Shown piece by piece: positions 15,683 to 23,401 of a DNA stretch of 47,485 bases. Position numbers and translations under genes: made by a program. The stretch is from positions 1 to 47,485 of the forward strand of contig JACOUI010000118.1 of the NCBI GenBank assembly GCA_016177915.1, in the 5' to 3' direction. The notes under the pieces are model-generated. The model worked only from the letters and a program-made list of their open reading frames with translations. It searched no databases and was not told the origin of the DNA. Each line of letters opens with the position of its first letter. Positions within the stretch are counted from its first letter, which is position 1. This DNA is from Planctomycetia bacterium (GTDB lineage Bacteria; Planctomycetota; Planctomycetia; Pirellulales; S012-138).

Positions 15683-16771
15683 ATGCGTCATCCGTTCGGT
15701 GGGATCATTGTACCGCAGCCGGCCGGCAATCCCCCGCTTACGAACGATAGGCCCGTTCTTCCTCCCCCCCTTGCGAATGCGGGGCACCCTCTTCTTCCCC
15801 CCCTTGCGAAGGGGGGGTACGGGGGGGTCGCCGGGGCAGGGCAGCCGGGGCAGGGGGGTTTGCGCCGGCGGTCGCTTTTGAAGGCCTCGCTGGGCGCGAT
15901 TCTGGCCGCGCCGCTCGTCGCGCCGCTTCGCTTTCTGCGGGCGGACGAGAAGCTCGCTGAGACGTCGAAGCACAACCGCTACGTCGTGACGCCCAAGGAC
16001 TTTCGCAAGTTCAACGCGCGGCGGCGCTTCGAGCTGGGCGTTCACGGCAACTATTTCAGCGGCCAGATGCACGCGGACACGAGGACCGCCTACGCCGGTT
16101 TTCTGGCGTGGCTCACGGAAGACGAGGCCAAGCAGATCGGCAACCAGGAGGACGTGGCCGCGGTCACCAGGCTTGGGGACGAGGACATTCCCGGTCCCGA
16201 CAAGCGGGCGAACAACGCCAAGCAGCTTGCGGTGGTCGTCGTGCCGAACGTTTTTGAGAATCGCCCGGATGCGAAGACGTTCCGCCCGGCGAAGGCGCTG
16301 GCGGAGGAGTGGGGCAAGGAGTTTGGGTTGCTCAAGGGGGTCAAGTTTTCGGCCGACAAGGACGAAAAAAATGTCGCCGTTGAGATTCCCGAGGGCGAAG
16401 TGCCCAAGGAGCTGGTCGAGGGTCTCAAGAAGCACGATCAGGTCGTTGGTCTGCTCTGGCTCAATCCGACCACGGTCACGCCGGGCGAAGAGGGGGGCGT
16501 GGTGACGACCAAGGCCCTGGGCGAAGAAGGCATCACCACGCAGCCCGTCCGCGAGGAGGGCGGCGCGACGACCGAGGCCGTCGGCGAAGAGGGCGCAACG
16601 ACGCTGGCGATCGGCGAGGAAGGCGGCCCGACGACGAAGGCCCTCGGCGAAGAGGGCGGCCCGACGACGCTGCGCATCGGCGAGGAGGGCGGGCAGCCGC
16701 CCAAGCCGGTGAAGCGCGGCGGAGGCGACGTGACGACGCGGGCGCTGGGGGAGGAAGGGGCCCGCAGCTAA
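15683..16771 (+). CDS. Candidate plesiocin-type graspetide precursor with Tat signal and folded N-domain
   Basis: 362 residues from ATG 15683, 9 bases after AAGGAGG. In order: a Pro/Gly-rich insert from C/G-run repeats (about 16-59); a twin-arginine signal, RRRSLLKAS then GAILAAPLVAPL (about 61-82); a soluble domain of ~175 residues that I do not recognise (FELGVHGNYFSGQMHADTRT to KKHDQVVGLLWLNP); then a tail from residue 263 with eight TTxxxxEE motifs (TTVTPGEE, TTKALGEE, TTQPVREE, TTEAVGEE, TTLAIGEE, TTKALGEE, TTLRIGEE, TTRALGEE). TTxxxxEE is the core consensus of plesiocin-group graspetides, where Thr hydroxyls are esterified to Glu side chains. Up to 16 esters are possible. A large, apparently exported carrier domain in place of a short leader is unusual. 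That ester formation occurs is inferred. Confidence 0.8.
   Translation: MRHPFGGIIVPQPAGNPPLTNDRPVLPPPLANAGHPLLPPLAKGGYGGVAGAGQPGQGGLRRRSLLKASLGAILAAPLVAPLRFLRADEKLAETSKHNRYVVTPKDFRKFNARRRFELGVHGNYFSGQMHADTRTAYAGFLAWLTEDEAKQIGNQEDVAAVTRLGDEDIPGPDKRANNAKQLAVVVVPNVFENRPDAKTFRPAKALAEEWGKEFGLLKGVKFSADKDEKNVAVEIPEGEVPKELVEGLKKHDQVVGLLWLNPTTVTPGEEGGVVTTKALGEEGITTQPVREEGGATTEAVGEEGATTLAIGEEGGPTTKALGEEGGPTTLRIGEEGGQPPKPVKRGGGDVTTRALGEEGARS
15729..15858. repeat. Cluster of C/G-run repeats inside the precursor gene
   Basis: Three successive units of the CCCCC-TTACGAA/TTGCGAA type (near 15729, 15761 and 15797), the last complete with its G-runs, followed by GGGGCAGGG units (15830-15858). All are read in frame as Pro/Leu/Gly-rich sequence between the start codon and the Tat motif. 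Confidence 0.75.
16469..16756 (+). repeat. Eight-fold TTxxxxEE core repeat
   Basis: Motifs start at 16469, 16505, 16535, 16568, 16598, 16631, 16664 and 16733. Spacing is mostly 30-36 bases, with a longer 69-base step before the last, which carries QPPKPVKRGGGD. The nucleotide sequence varies by synonymous changes while TT and EE stay fixed, so selection acts on the protein, not the DNA. Confidence 0.9.
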
Positions 16772-16783
16772 ACATTGACGACC

Positions 16784-16804
16784 CCGACCGGCTTGCCCGG
16801 TCGG
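16784..16804 (+). terminator. Candidate hairpin after the precursor gene
   Basis: CCGACCGG and CCGGTCGG form a perfect 8-bp stem with a five-base loop, 12 bases past the precursor stop. No T-run follows; it may partially terminate or protect the transcript before the small gene at 16862. Confidence 0.45.
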
Positions 16805-16861
16805 TGAGCGAGATTGAACGGCTAGTGCGATGAGTTTGAATGAAATGACTGGAGTGTGCGC

Positions 16862-17140
16862 ATGACGCAATCCAAACCCCAATACACGAAAGTGGAGTTT
16901 GCTGCGCGCGGCGACGAAATCTACGAGCGTGTCGTTCGTCCGACCGTGGAGCCTGGCCGGAAGGGCAGCTTTGTGGCCATCGACATTGAATCGGGCGCGC
17001 ATGAAGTCGCGAGCGACGAATTTTCTGCGACGGACAAGTTGCTGGCTCGTGTGCCCGACTCGCAAATCTGGATGCGGAAGGTCGGGTCGCCGTACGTGCG
17101 CCGCCTTCGTTCACAGATTTCAATCTGGCGGGCCGCGTGA
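16862..17140 (+). CDS. Small conserved-looking protein of unknown function
   Basis: 92 residues from ATG 16862, with GGAG about 8 bases upstream (GTG at 16856 is an alternative). The sequence VEFAARGDEIYERVVRPTVE, then KGSFVAIDIESGAHEVASDE and RVPDSQIWMRKVGSPYVRRL, resembles short proteins common in cyanobacteria and planctomycetes that occur alone or near toxin-antitoxin genes. No membrane segment or known catalytic motif. Its stop overlaps the start of the next gene as TGATG, so the two are translationally coupled. No link to the graspetide pair is proven. Confidence 0.7.
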   Translation: MTQSKPQYTKVEFAARGDEIYERVVRPTVEPGRKGSFVAIDIESGAHEVASDEFSATDKLLARVPDSQIWMRKVGSPYVRRLRSQISIWRAA

Positions 17141-17874
17141 TGCGCTTCGCGGCGCTGGCCTACGGTCTCGTTTGCTACGTTCTGGCTGTGGCCACCGTCG
17201 CGTATGGCCTGGCGTTTGTTGCCAACCTGTTCGTCGCCAAGTCGATCGACGGTCCCACGGGCAGCGGGCTGTCGCTCTGGGCGCTGCTGATTGACGAGGC
17301 GCTGCTTCTGGTGTTCGGGCTCCAGCACAGCTTGATGGCGCGGCGTGCGTTCAAGGACTGGTGGACGCGGCTTGTGCCGGCGCCGATCGAGCGCAGCACG
17401 TACGTGCTGGCGAGCAGCGCGGCGCTCGTGCTGCTTTGCTGGTTCTGGCAGCCTGCGCCCGAGGTGATGTGGCACGTTTCGCACGATGTGCCGCGGGCGA
17501 TCTTGCACGGCGCGGCGGTCGCCGGCCTTTTGCTTGCGGCCTATTCGACTTTTCTGATTGACCACTTCGACCTGCTGGGCCTGAAGCAGGTATGGTGCTG
17601 TTGGGCCGGCCGGCGCTACGAGCCGCCGGCGTTTCAGACGCCGGGCCTTTACCGCTACGTGCGGCACCCGATGATGCTGGGCATTCTCCTCGCGCTGTGG
17701 TCGTCCCCGACAATGACGGCCGGGCGGTTGGCCTTCGCGGGGGCGTTGACGGCGTACATCCTGATCGGGATCGCCTTCGAGGAGCGGGAGCTGGTGAGGC
17801 AGTTTGGGGAGAAGTATCGCCAGTACCAGCGGCGGGCGGGAATGTTGGTGCCGCTCCGATGGCGGCACAAGTGA
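17140..17874 (+). CDS. mddA: MddA-like methanethiol S-methyltransferase (isoprenylcysteine methyltransferase fold)
   Basis: 244 residues with about five membrane helices (10-32, 45-65, 87-105, 120-142, 190-215). The C-terminal NnrU/ICMT-type SAM-binding signature is clear: PGLYRYVRHPMMLGILLALW, then FEERELVRQFGEKYRQYQRR. The length and N-terminal part (LFGLQHSLMARRAFK-like) fit MddA, which methylates methanethiol to dimethyl sulfide at the membrane. ATG 17140 overlaps the preceding stop; GTG 17137 is possible. Other ICMT-like substrates cannot be excluded. Confidence 0.75.
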   Translation: MRFAALAYGLVCYVLAVATVAYGLAFVANLFVAKSIDGPTGSGLSLWALLIDEALLLVFGLQHSLMARRAFKDWWTRLVPAPIERSTYVLASSAALVLLCWFWQPAPEVMWHVSHDVPRAILHGAAVAGLLLAAYSTFLIDHFDLLGLKQVWCCWAGRRYEPPAFQTPGLYRYVRHPMMLGILLALWSSPTMTAGRLAFAGALTAYILIGIAFEERELVRQFGEKYRQYQRRAGMLVPLRWRHK

Positions 17875-17904
17875 CCATCGCGTTGTCGCGACGTGGATCG
17901 GACG

Positions 17905-20900
17905 TCAATCGACGAACACAAACTCGTTCGTGTTCAAAATCACGCGGCAGGCGTTGGCCAGGCCGTGCCGGGAGGCGTAGGCGGAAAGGACTTGCAATTC
18001 CTCGTCCGTCGGCGGGCGGCCGAGGGCCAGCTCGTGGGCGCGGCGGAGCTGGTCGGAAAGCGTCGACCGTTCGGAAGCGACGCGGGCGGCAAGGTGCTCG
18101 GCTTGCTTGACGAAGAGCGGGTTGTTGAGAAGCGAGAGAGCTTGCAGGGCGGTGACGGTCGTCGTGCGCTTCGGAGTCCAGACCGAGGGGTCCGGGCAGT
18201 CGAAGGACTCCATCAGGGGGTCGGGCGCGGAGCGGACGATGAAGCGGTAGATGCTGCGGCGGCCGCCGGCCGGACCGTCGAAGTCGAAGCTCGTGTAGTC
18301 GTAGACGGGCGAGTGGTCGTCCTTGAAGGCGAACTGCTGTACGGAAGGTCCGCCCATCGTTTCGTCGAGCCGGCCGGCGACGAAGAGGGCGGCGTCGCGG
18401 AGGGACTCGGCGTCGAGCCGCGTGCGGTTCATGCGCCAGAGGAAGCGGTTGTCGGAATCGATAGATTCGCCGTCGGGACGCGGAGCGGACGACTGCCGGT
18501 AGACGGCGCTGGTCACGATCCGGCGGTGAAGGCGCTTGAGCGACTGGCCGCCCTCGAGGAATTCATCGGCCAGGTAATCGAGCAGCTCGGGGTGCGTGGG
18601 GCGGCTGCCCATGCGGCCGAAGTCGCTGGGCGTATCGACGATGCCGCGGCCGAAGTGATAGTGCCAGACGCGGTTGACGATGGAGCGGGCGGTGAGGGGG
18701 TTTTGGGGGTCCGTGATCCAGCGCGCCAGGGCGGCGCGGCGGAGGCCTTCGTTGCGGAGGTCGAGGTCCTGGAACGGGTCGGCGACGCCCTTCACGCAGG
18801 CGATTGCGCCAGGCGGCATTTTTTCGCCGGGGTTTTTCACGTCGCCGCGGTGGAGGAGGTGGACTTCGCGCGTGCCGTCGGGCGGGGGAGTGAAGCTCCC
18901 CTGGGGGGCGAAGCGGTTGGCGGCGGCGTAGACGAACTGCGGCGGCGGAAGGGACTCCAGCTCACGCTCGACGCGCTCCAACGAGGCGCGCAGATCGTGC
19001 CATTCCTTGCGCACCGGCGCATCGAGCACGGAGGCGTACAGCTTCTCGCGGGCCTCCTTTCGCTCGGCCAGCGACGAGGCCAGCGCGGCCCGCTTCTCCG
19101 CGGAGTTGCCGCCGTCGAGCGCTGCGCGGCTGGAAAAGCCGTCGACCACATATTTTTGGCTCCAGCGGCCGGCCTCGATGGAATCGAGCGACGAAACGTC
19201 CGCCCCCGCGGCGACGTTCTTGCCGGCGGAAAGGACCTGCATTTCGGCCAGCGCGAACACGTAGTCGTCCAGGCGCTTCCAGAGCCGGGTTGCCGTGACA
19301 CGAACGTGCCGGGCCTTCTGCTTCTTGCCGTCAAAGGCGACGGGCACATCACCGGGGTTTTCCACGTCCTCCTGCGTGCGGTCGACGAGCACGACGGCCG
19401 TGGCGAATTGCGGATCGTCGGAAACCTCGACCTTGTAGCGAACCGGGAATCCAAAGCCGGGGGCATCGCGAAAGTCGGTCGGCCGAGCGGGGATGAGCCG
19501 CACTTCATCGACGGCCACGCCCTTTCCCAGGTCGACTTGCACCCATTTCGCCTCGTCGGCCGTTGGCATGATCGCGCTGTGGTAACCGTTGCTGGAGCTG
19601 GCCTTCACGTCGGCCGGGAGAGCCGCCAGCTCGCGCTCCGATTTCTCAATCGCGCCGTCGAGGCGCGCTAGCTCCTCGCCGCCGGCCTTGCGCGCTTGTG
19701 CGACAATCTCGGCATCGCGCCCGGCGAGCTTTTCGCGCTGGGCGATCAGCTCGCGGCGGCGCCGATGGACCGCCGGATCGGCGTCGTAGGGCCGGTCGGC
19801 CCGCTCCACGCCCGCGAAGACGGCCTGCAAACGGTAGTAGTCTTCCTGCCCGATGGGGTCGAACTTGTGGTCGTGGCAGCGGGCACAGTGGACAGTGAGG
19901 CTCGTGAACGTGGACATGGCGGTGGTGACCATGTCGTCGCGGTCGAGGAGGCGCGTGATGTTCTTGTCGACGGTCCCTTCGCGAAGCTCGACGTGGCCCA
20001 CGAAGTCCCAGGGGCCGGCGGCGATGAAGCCGGTGGCCACGACGCCGCCTGGGTCGTCGGGAAAGAGGACGTCGCCGGCGAGCTGCTCCTCGATGAAGCG
20101 GCCGTAAGGCTTTTCGGCATTGAGCGCGCGGATGACGTAGTCGCGATAGGGCCAGGAATTCTGGCGCGGCTTGTCCTTGTCGTAGCCGTGCGAGTCGCCG
20201 TAGTGGACGACGTCGAGCCAGTGGCGGGCCCAGCGCTCGCCGTAGCGGGGAGAGGCCAGGAGGCGATCGACAAGCCGCTCGTAGGCGTCGGGCGAGCCGT
20301 CGGCGTCGAAGGCGGCGATTTCCTCGGGCGTGGGGGGCAGGCCGTGCAGGTCATAGGAGAGGCGGCGGATGAGCGTGCGGCGGCCGGCCTCGGGCGAGGG
20401 GGAAAGACCCTCTCTGTTCAGGCGGTCGAGGATGAAGCGGTCGATATCGCTGCGGACCCACGGGGAATCGACGGCCGGGACGGCGGGCCGCGCGATCGGC
20501 TCAAGCGACCACCAGGACTGGCCCTCGAAACGCTTGTCCCGGAGCGCAAGACCGGCGGGCCACTTCACTCCATTTTCAATCCACGAGCGGATTGCTGAGA
20601 TCTGCTCCTTGGTCAGCGGCTCGCCTTCCTTGGGCATCTCGGGCTTGTCGCCGGAAATCATGTCAAAGAGCAGGCTCTCTTCGGGCTTGCCCGGCGCGAC
20701 GACCGCGCCGCCGTCGCCGCCGCGGCGGAACGATTCTTCCGTGACGAGCGACAGGCCGCCCTTGGGCCGCTCGCCTTGGTGGCAGCGGAGGCAGTGATGC
20801 TCGAAGATGGGAGCGACCTGGGCGCGGAAGGGGTCGTCGGCGGCACGGGCGGCGCCGAACACCGCAAGGATGGCGGCTGCCGACGACCATAGGCGAAGCG

Positions 20901-20907
20901 TCCTCAT
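17905..20907 (-). CDS. DUF1549/DUF1553 planctomycete cytochrome c with discoidin-like domain
   Basis: 1000 residues from ATG 20907 with a cleavable signal peptide (MRTLRLWSSAAAILAVFGAA, cut after RAA). Order: planctomycete cytochrome c domain with heme motif CLRCH (39-43), DUF1549 (about 165-370: WWSLEPIARPAVP, GERWARHWLDVVHYGDSHGY), an inserted F5/8-type C (discoidin-like) carbohydrate-binding module (about 430-590: WVQVDLGKGVAVDEVRLIPA), then DUF1553 (LARWITDPQNPLTARSIVNR, VWHYHFGRGIVDTPSDFGRM). It is exported. The family is hugely expanded in planctomycetes and tied to polysaccharide use, but no reaction is established. Not in an operon with the second paralogue here. Confidence 0.92.
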   Translation of the reverse strand: MRTLRLWSSAAAILAVFGAARAADDPFRAQVAPIFEHHCLRCHQGERPKGGLSLVTEESFRRGGDGGAVVAPGKPEESLLFDMISGDKPEMPKEGEPLTKEQISAIRSWIENGVKWPAGLALRDKRFEGQSWWSLEPIARPAVPAVDSPWVRSDIDRFILDRLNREGLSPSPEAGRRTLIRRLSYDLHGLPPTPEEIAAFDADGSPDAYERLVDRLLASPRYGERWARHWLDVVHYGDSHGYDKDKPRQNSWPYRDYVIRALNAEKPYGRFIEEQLAGDVLFPDDPGGVVATGFIAAGPWDFVGHVELREGTVDKNITRLLDRDDMVTTAMSTFTSLTVHCARCHDHKFDPIGQEDYYRLQAVFAGVERADRPYDADPAVHRRRRELIAQREKLAGRDAEIVAQARKAGGEELARLDGAIEKSERELAALPADVKASSSNGYHSAIMPTADEAKWVQVDLGKGVAVDEVRLIPARPTDFRDAPGFGFPVRYKVEVSDDPQFATAVVLVDRTQEDVENPGDVPVAFDGKKQKARHVRVTATRLWKRLDDYVFALAEMQVLSAGKNVAAGADVSSLDSIEAGRWSQKYVVDGFSSRAALDGGNSAEKRAALASSLAERKEAREKLYASVLDAPVRKEWHDLRASLERVERELESLPPPQFVYAAANRFAPQGSFTPPPDGTREVHLLHRGDVKNPGEKMPPGAIACVKGVADPFQDLDLRNEGLRRAALARWITDPQNPLTARSIVNRVWHYHFGRGIVDTPSDFGRMGSRPTHPELLDYLADEFLEGGQSLKRLHRRIVTSAVYRQSSAPRPDGESIDSDNRFLWRMNRTRLDAESLRDAALFVAGRLDETMGGPSVQQFAFKDDHSPVYDYTSFDFDGPAGGRRSIYRFIVRSAPDPLMESFDCPDPSVWTPKRTTTVTALQALSLLNNPLFVKQAEHLAARVASERSTLSDQLRRAHELALGRPPTDEELQVLSAYASRHGLANACRVILNTNEFVFVD

Positions 20908-20967
20908 GGGTACGATTCTACTCGCGCTCTGCTTACAGAGCCAACGGCGACGAGGCTGCGCGCGCAG

Positions 20968-20996
20968 AAAAAAACCCACCGGGCGCAACCGGTGGG
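20968..20996 (-). terminator. Rho-independent terminator of the DUF4139 gene
   Basis: On the minus strand CCCACCGG-loop-CCGGTGGG (8-bp stem, 6-base loop) is followed by seven T. It lies 28 bases past the stop at 21024 and before the start of the next minus-strand gene, so it insulates the two. Confidence 0.85.
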
Positions 20997-21023
20997 CTTT
21001 GGGAGTGTGACGACTGCGGCGGA

Positions 21024-23153
21024 CTATTCGAGCGTCAGCCCGATGAGGTACTTATCGAGGTCCGTCCGCTTGCCCTGCTCGTCGAGCACCAGCCCCTCGA
21101 TCTTCTTGCGCAGCGAATCGACCGTGTCCTCCTGCTCCGTCAGCTTCTTGACGTAGCGCTGGTAGAGGTCGCTCACCCGGTCGAGCTGGGCCATGTTCTG
21201 GCGGATGCGGGCCTGCTCCTGGTCGATGACCGTGATCTGCTGCTGTAGGCGCGTGCGCTCGGCGGCGACTTCCGAGATGGCCTGCTTGCGGCGGATGACC
21301 TCGGCCAGGGCTTCCTTGATCTTCTCGCTGACGATCTTCTGGCTGATGAAGAAACGGATCGTGTTGTCGTCCATATTGTTCAGGGCGATCTGCTGGGCGA
21401 CCGTCATCTCCTCGTCGATCTTGACCTCGGCGGGCTTGCCCGGCTCGGCGTCGACCGTGAACCGATAGAGGTCGCGGGTCGTTTCCGTGGGCTTCGTGCC
21501 GGTGAGCGTCCAGGCCGGGTCCTTGGCGTACTCGACGAGCACCTTCTTCTTTTTCTGGCCGGAGTTCTTGACCGTGTACGCGTGGTGCCGCTGGTGCTTG
21601 TAGCTCGTGTGCATCACGCCCTTGACGAGCTTGAGGCTCATCAGCGACTGCGTCTGCGGATTGGCGGTCTGGGCCACTTCGGTGCCCAGGTCCATGGCGT
21701 AGCTGATGAGCCGCTTCGTGCCGGGCTGGAGGTCCTGGATTTGCGCGTCGCCCGCATAGGCGTTGTCGTCGAAGACGGTGATCGGGCCCTGCATCAGGTG
21801 CAGGCCGGTGGTGTTCGTGAACTGCAGTCCGTTGAGCGGGTGCTTGACGTGGACGCCGGGGTTGTAGATGGAGACCTTGTCGGCCTCGACGGCACCGTTG
21901 ACGATCGGCAGCATGGCCGACTGCTGACGGGGCAGCGTGACGGGCGAGTCGATGGCGTACTGGAAGAGCTCGCCGACGTTCTCCGCCTGGGCGGCCGACT
22001 GCACGCCCTGGCCGATGTTAAAGGGCTGCTCGCTGGGCCGGTCGGCGGCGGGTGCGGCAGCGCCGGGGGCCCCGCCGAAGAAGCCACCGCCACCGCCACC
22101 GCCGAAGCCGCGGGCTGAGCCTTCGGCCTTGCCGTCGCCGCGACGGGCGCGCAGTGATTCTTGCGCGAGCTTGGCCTTCTCGGCCATGTCGGCGGCGCGG
22201 CGGAAATCGACGTCGCGGCCGGCCAGATCCTGGTCATAGGTCTGCGGACGCAGCGACGCGAACAGCTCCGGCACGACCTCCGGCCGGTCGAGGTAGAGCG
22301 GGCGGTAGAGGTCCATGATGAAGGAGATCGGCCGGCCGCTGACCAGCGTCAGGTTGACGTCTTTCCAGTCCTCTTCGGTCGTGTTTTCGACGATGGCCCA
22401 GCCCTGGAGCAGCGGCTTGTCGTCGTCCTTGAGCACGAGGCGGTAGCTGGTCTTCCAGATGGGGGCCTCCTGGATGTAGCCGACGCGGACCTGGCGCTTG
22501 CCGTCGCCCAAGAAATTGAGCGAGACGGTCTTCTTGTCCACGTCGTGGCCCATGGCCAGGATCGTGAGCGCCTGGCGCAGCTCGCCGTCGAGCTGCGGGT
22601 TGAGGAGCTTGATCTTGCCGACGGTCTCGAGCGAAATGCTGCGCAGGCCGTCGTCGGTGAGCAGGTTGAGGTAGGAAACCTCGATCGGCTCGCCGTCCTT
22701 GACGGGCTGCTTGCGCTTTTCGACGCCGACGATGGTGCCGGTGATGGCGTTGGGGGCATCGACCTGCACCTTCTCGCCGCGGACCTGGGCCAAGAGGTCG
22801 GCCAGCGTGGGGTTCGTCGTCAGGTCGATGGCGAAGGTCTTGAGCGTTTTGGTGATGGGATCGCGCGAGCCGTAGTTGACGGTGGAGATCTTTCCGCCGC
22901 CCAGGTCCTGCAGGACCATGCTCTTCAAGAGATCGTTCACGTCCTCGACGTTGAACTTGAAGTTCACCTGGGCGTTGCCTTCGACTTCGCCGCCGTGCTC
23001 GAAGAACGCCACGCCGGAGTTGAACATCACGACCTTGCGCATCGGGATGCCCGACGCTTTCTTGTCGCCCTCTTTCTCCTGGGCCAGGAGGGCCGGAGCG
23101 GCGATTGCCGCCAGCAATCCGAACGCCAAAGCGAACTTCATCGACCGTTTCAT
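21024..23153 (-). CDS. Secreted DUF4139-containing protein
   Basis: 709 residues with an N-terminal signal peptide (MKRSMKFALAFGLLAAIAAP, cut near LLAQ). DUF4139 is recognised by RQVRVGYIQEAPIWKTSYRL and GWAIVENTTEEDWKDVNLTL (about 220-270). A Gly-rich low-complexity segment (GFGGGGGGGFFGGAPG, about 348-363) splits it from a beta-rich second half. The last ~110 residues form a long coiled coil (IKEALAEVIRRKQAIS through YQRYVKKLTEQEDTVDSLRK). ATG 23153 has AGGAG seven bases upstream. The protein probably acts in the periplasm or at the cell surface, with the coiled coil for self-association. Biochemical role unknown. Confidence 0.88.
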   Translation of the reverse strand: MKRSMKFALAFGLLAAIAAPALLAQEKEGDKKASGIPMRKVVMFNSGVAFFEHGGEVEGNAQVNFKFNVEDVNDLLKSMVLQDLGGGKISTVNYGSRDPITKTLKTFAIDLTTNPTLADLLAQVRGEKVQVDAPNAITGTIVGVEKRKQPVKDGEPIEVSYLNLLTDDGLRSISLETVGKIKLLNPQLDGELRQALTILAMGHDVDKKTVSLNFLGDGKRQVRVGYIQEAPIWKTSYRLVLKDDDKPLLQGWAIVENTTEEDWKDVNLTLVSGRPISFIMDLYRPLYLDRPEVVPELFASLRPQTYDQDLAGRDVDFRRAADMAEKAKLAQESLRARRGDGKAEGSARGFGGGGGGGFFGGAPGAAAPAADRPSEQPFNIGQGVQSAAQAENVGELFQYAIDSPVTLPRQQSAMLPIVNGAVEADKVSIYNPGVHVKHPLNGLQFTNTTGLHLMQGPITVFDDNAYAGDAQIQDLQPGTKRLISYAMDLGTEVAQTANPQTQSLMSLKLVKGVMHTSYKHQRHHAYTVKNSGQKKKKVLVEYAKDPAWTLTGTKPTETTRDLYRFTVDAEPGKPAEVKIDEEMTVAQQIALNNMDDNTIRFFISQKIVSEKIKEALAEVIRRKQAISEVAAERTRLQQQITVIDQEQARIRQNMAQLDRVSDLYQRYVKKLTEQEDTVDSLRKKIEGLVLDEQGKRTDLDKYLIGLTLE

Positions 23154-23401
23154 GGAAGGACTCCTGTGTGCCGCCGCGAAAGACTGTGTCGGGATTCGCC
23201 GAAGGGATTTGAGCTCGGCCGCTTGCCGCTGGGCGCAGACGCCGACCGGTCGCCTCTTCCGTTGGAAGGTTCGACGAGCCGCGCCGCGGAAAAGTTCCGC
23301 AAAGGCCCGGCCGCCGAACGCCTGTTCAGGTCCGGCAATAATAGAGCATGGCCGGGGCCGTGCGGGAAGATATTGTCGACCGGAAAGCTGAAAACAGGAG
23401 C

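Noticed and set aside
16469-16756. Regular ~33-base repeats considered as CRISPR or minisatellite
   Set aside because: Units differ at synonymous positions and keep the amino acids TT and EE, with no spacers; this is a protein repeat.
17893-19671. 592-codon plus-strand open frame opposite the DUF1549/1553 gene
   Set aside because: Antisense shadow caused by high third-position GC; no ribosome site or motifs.
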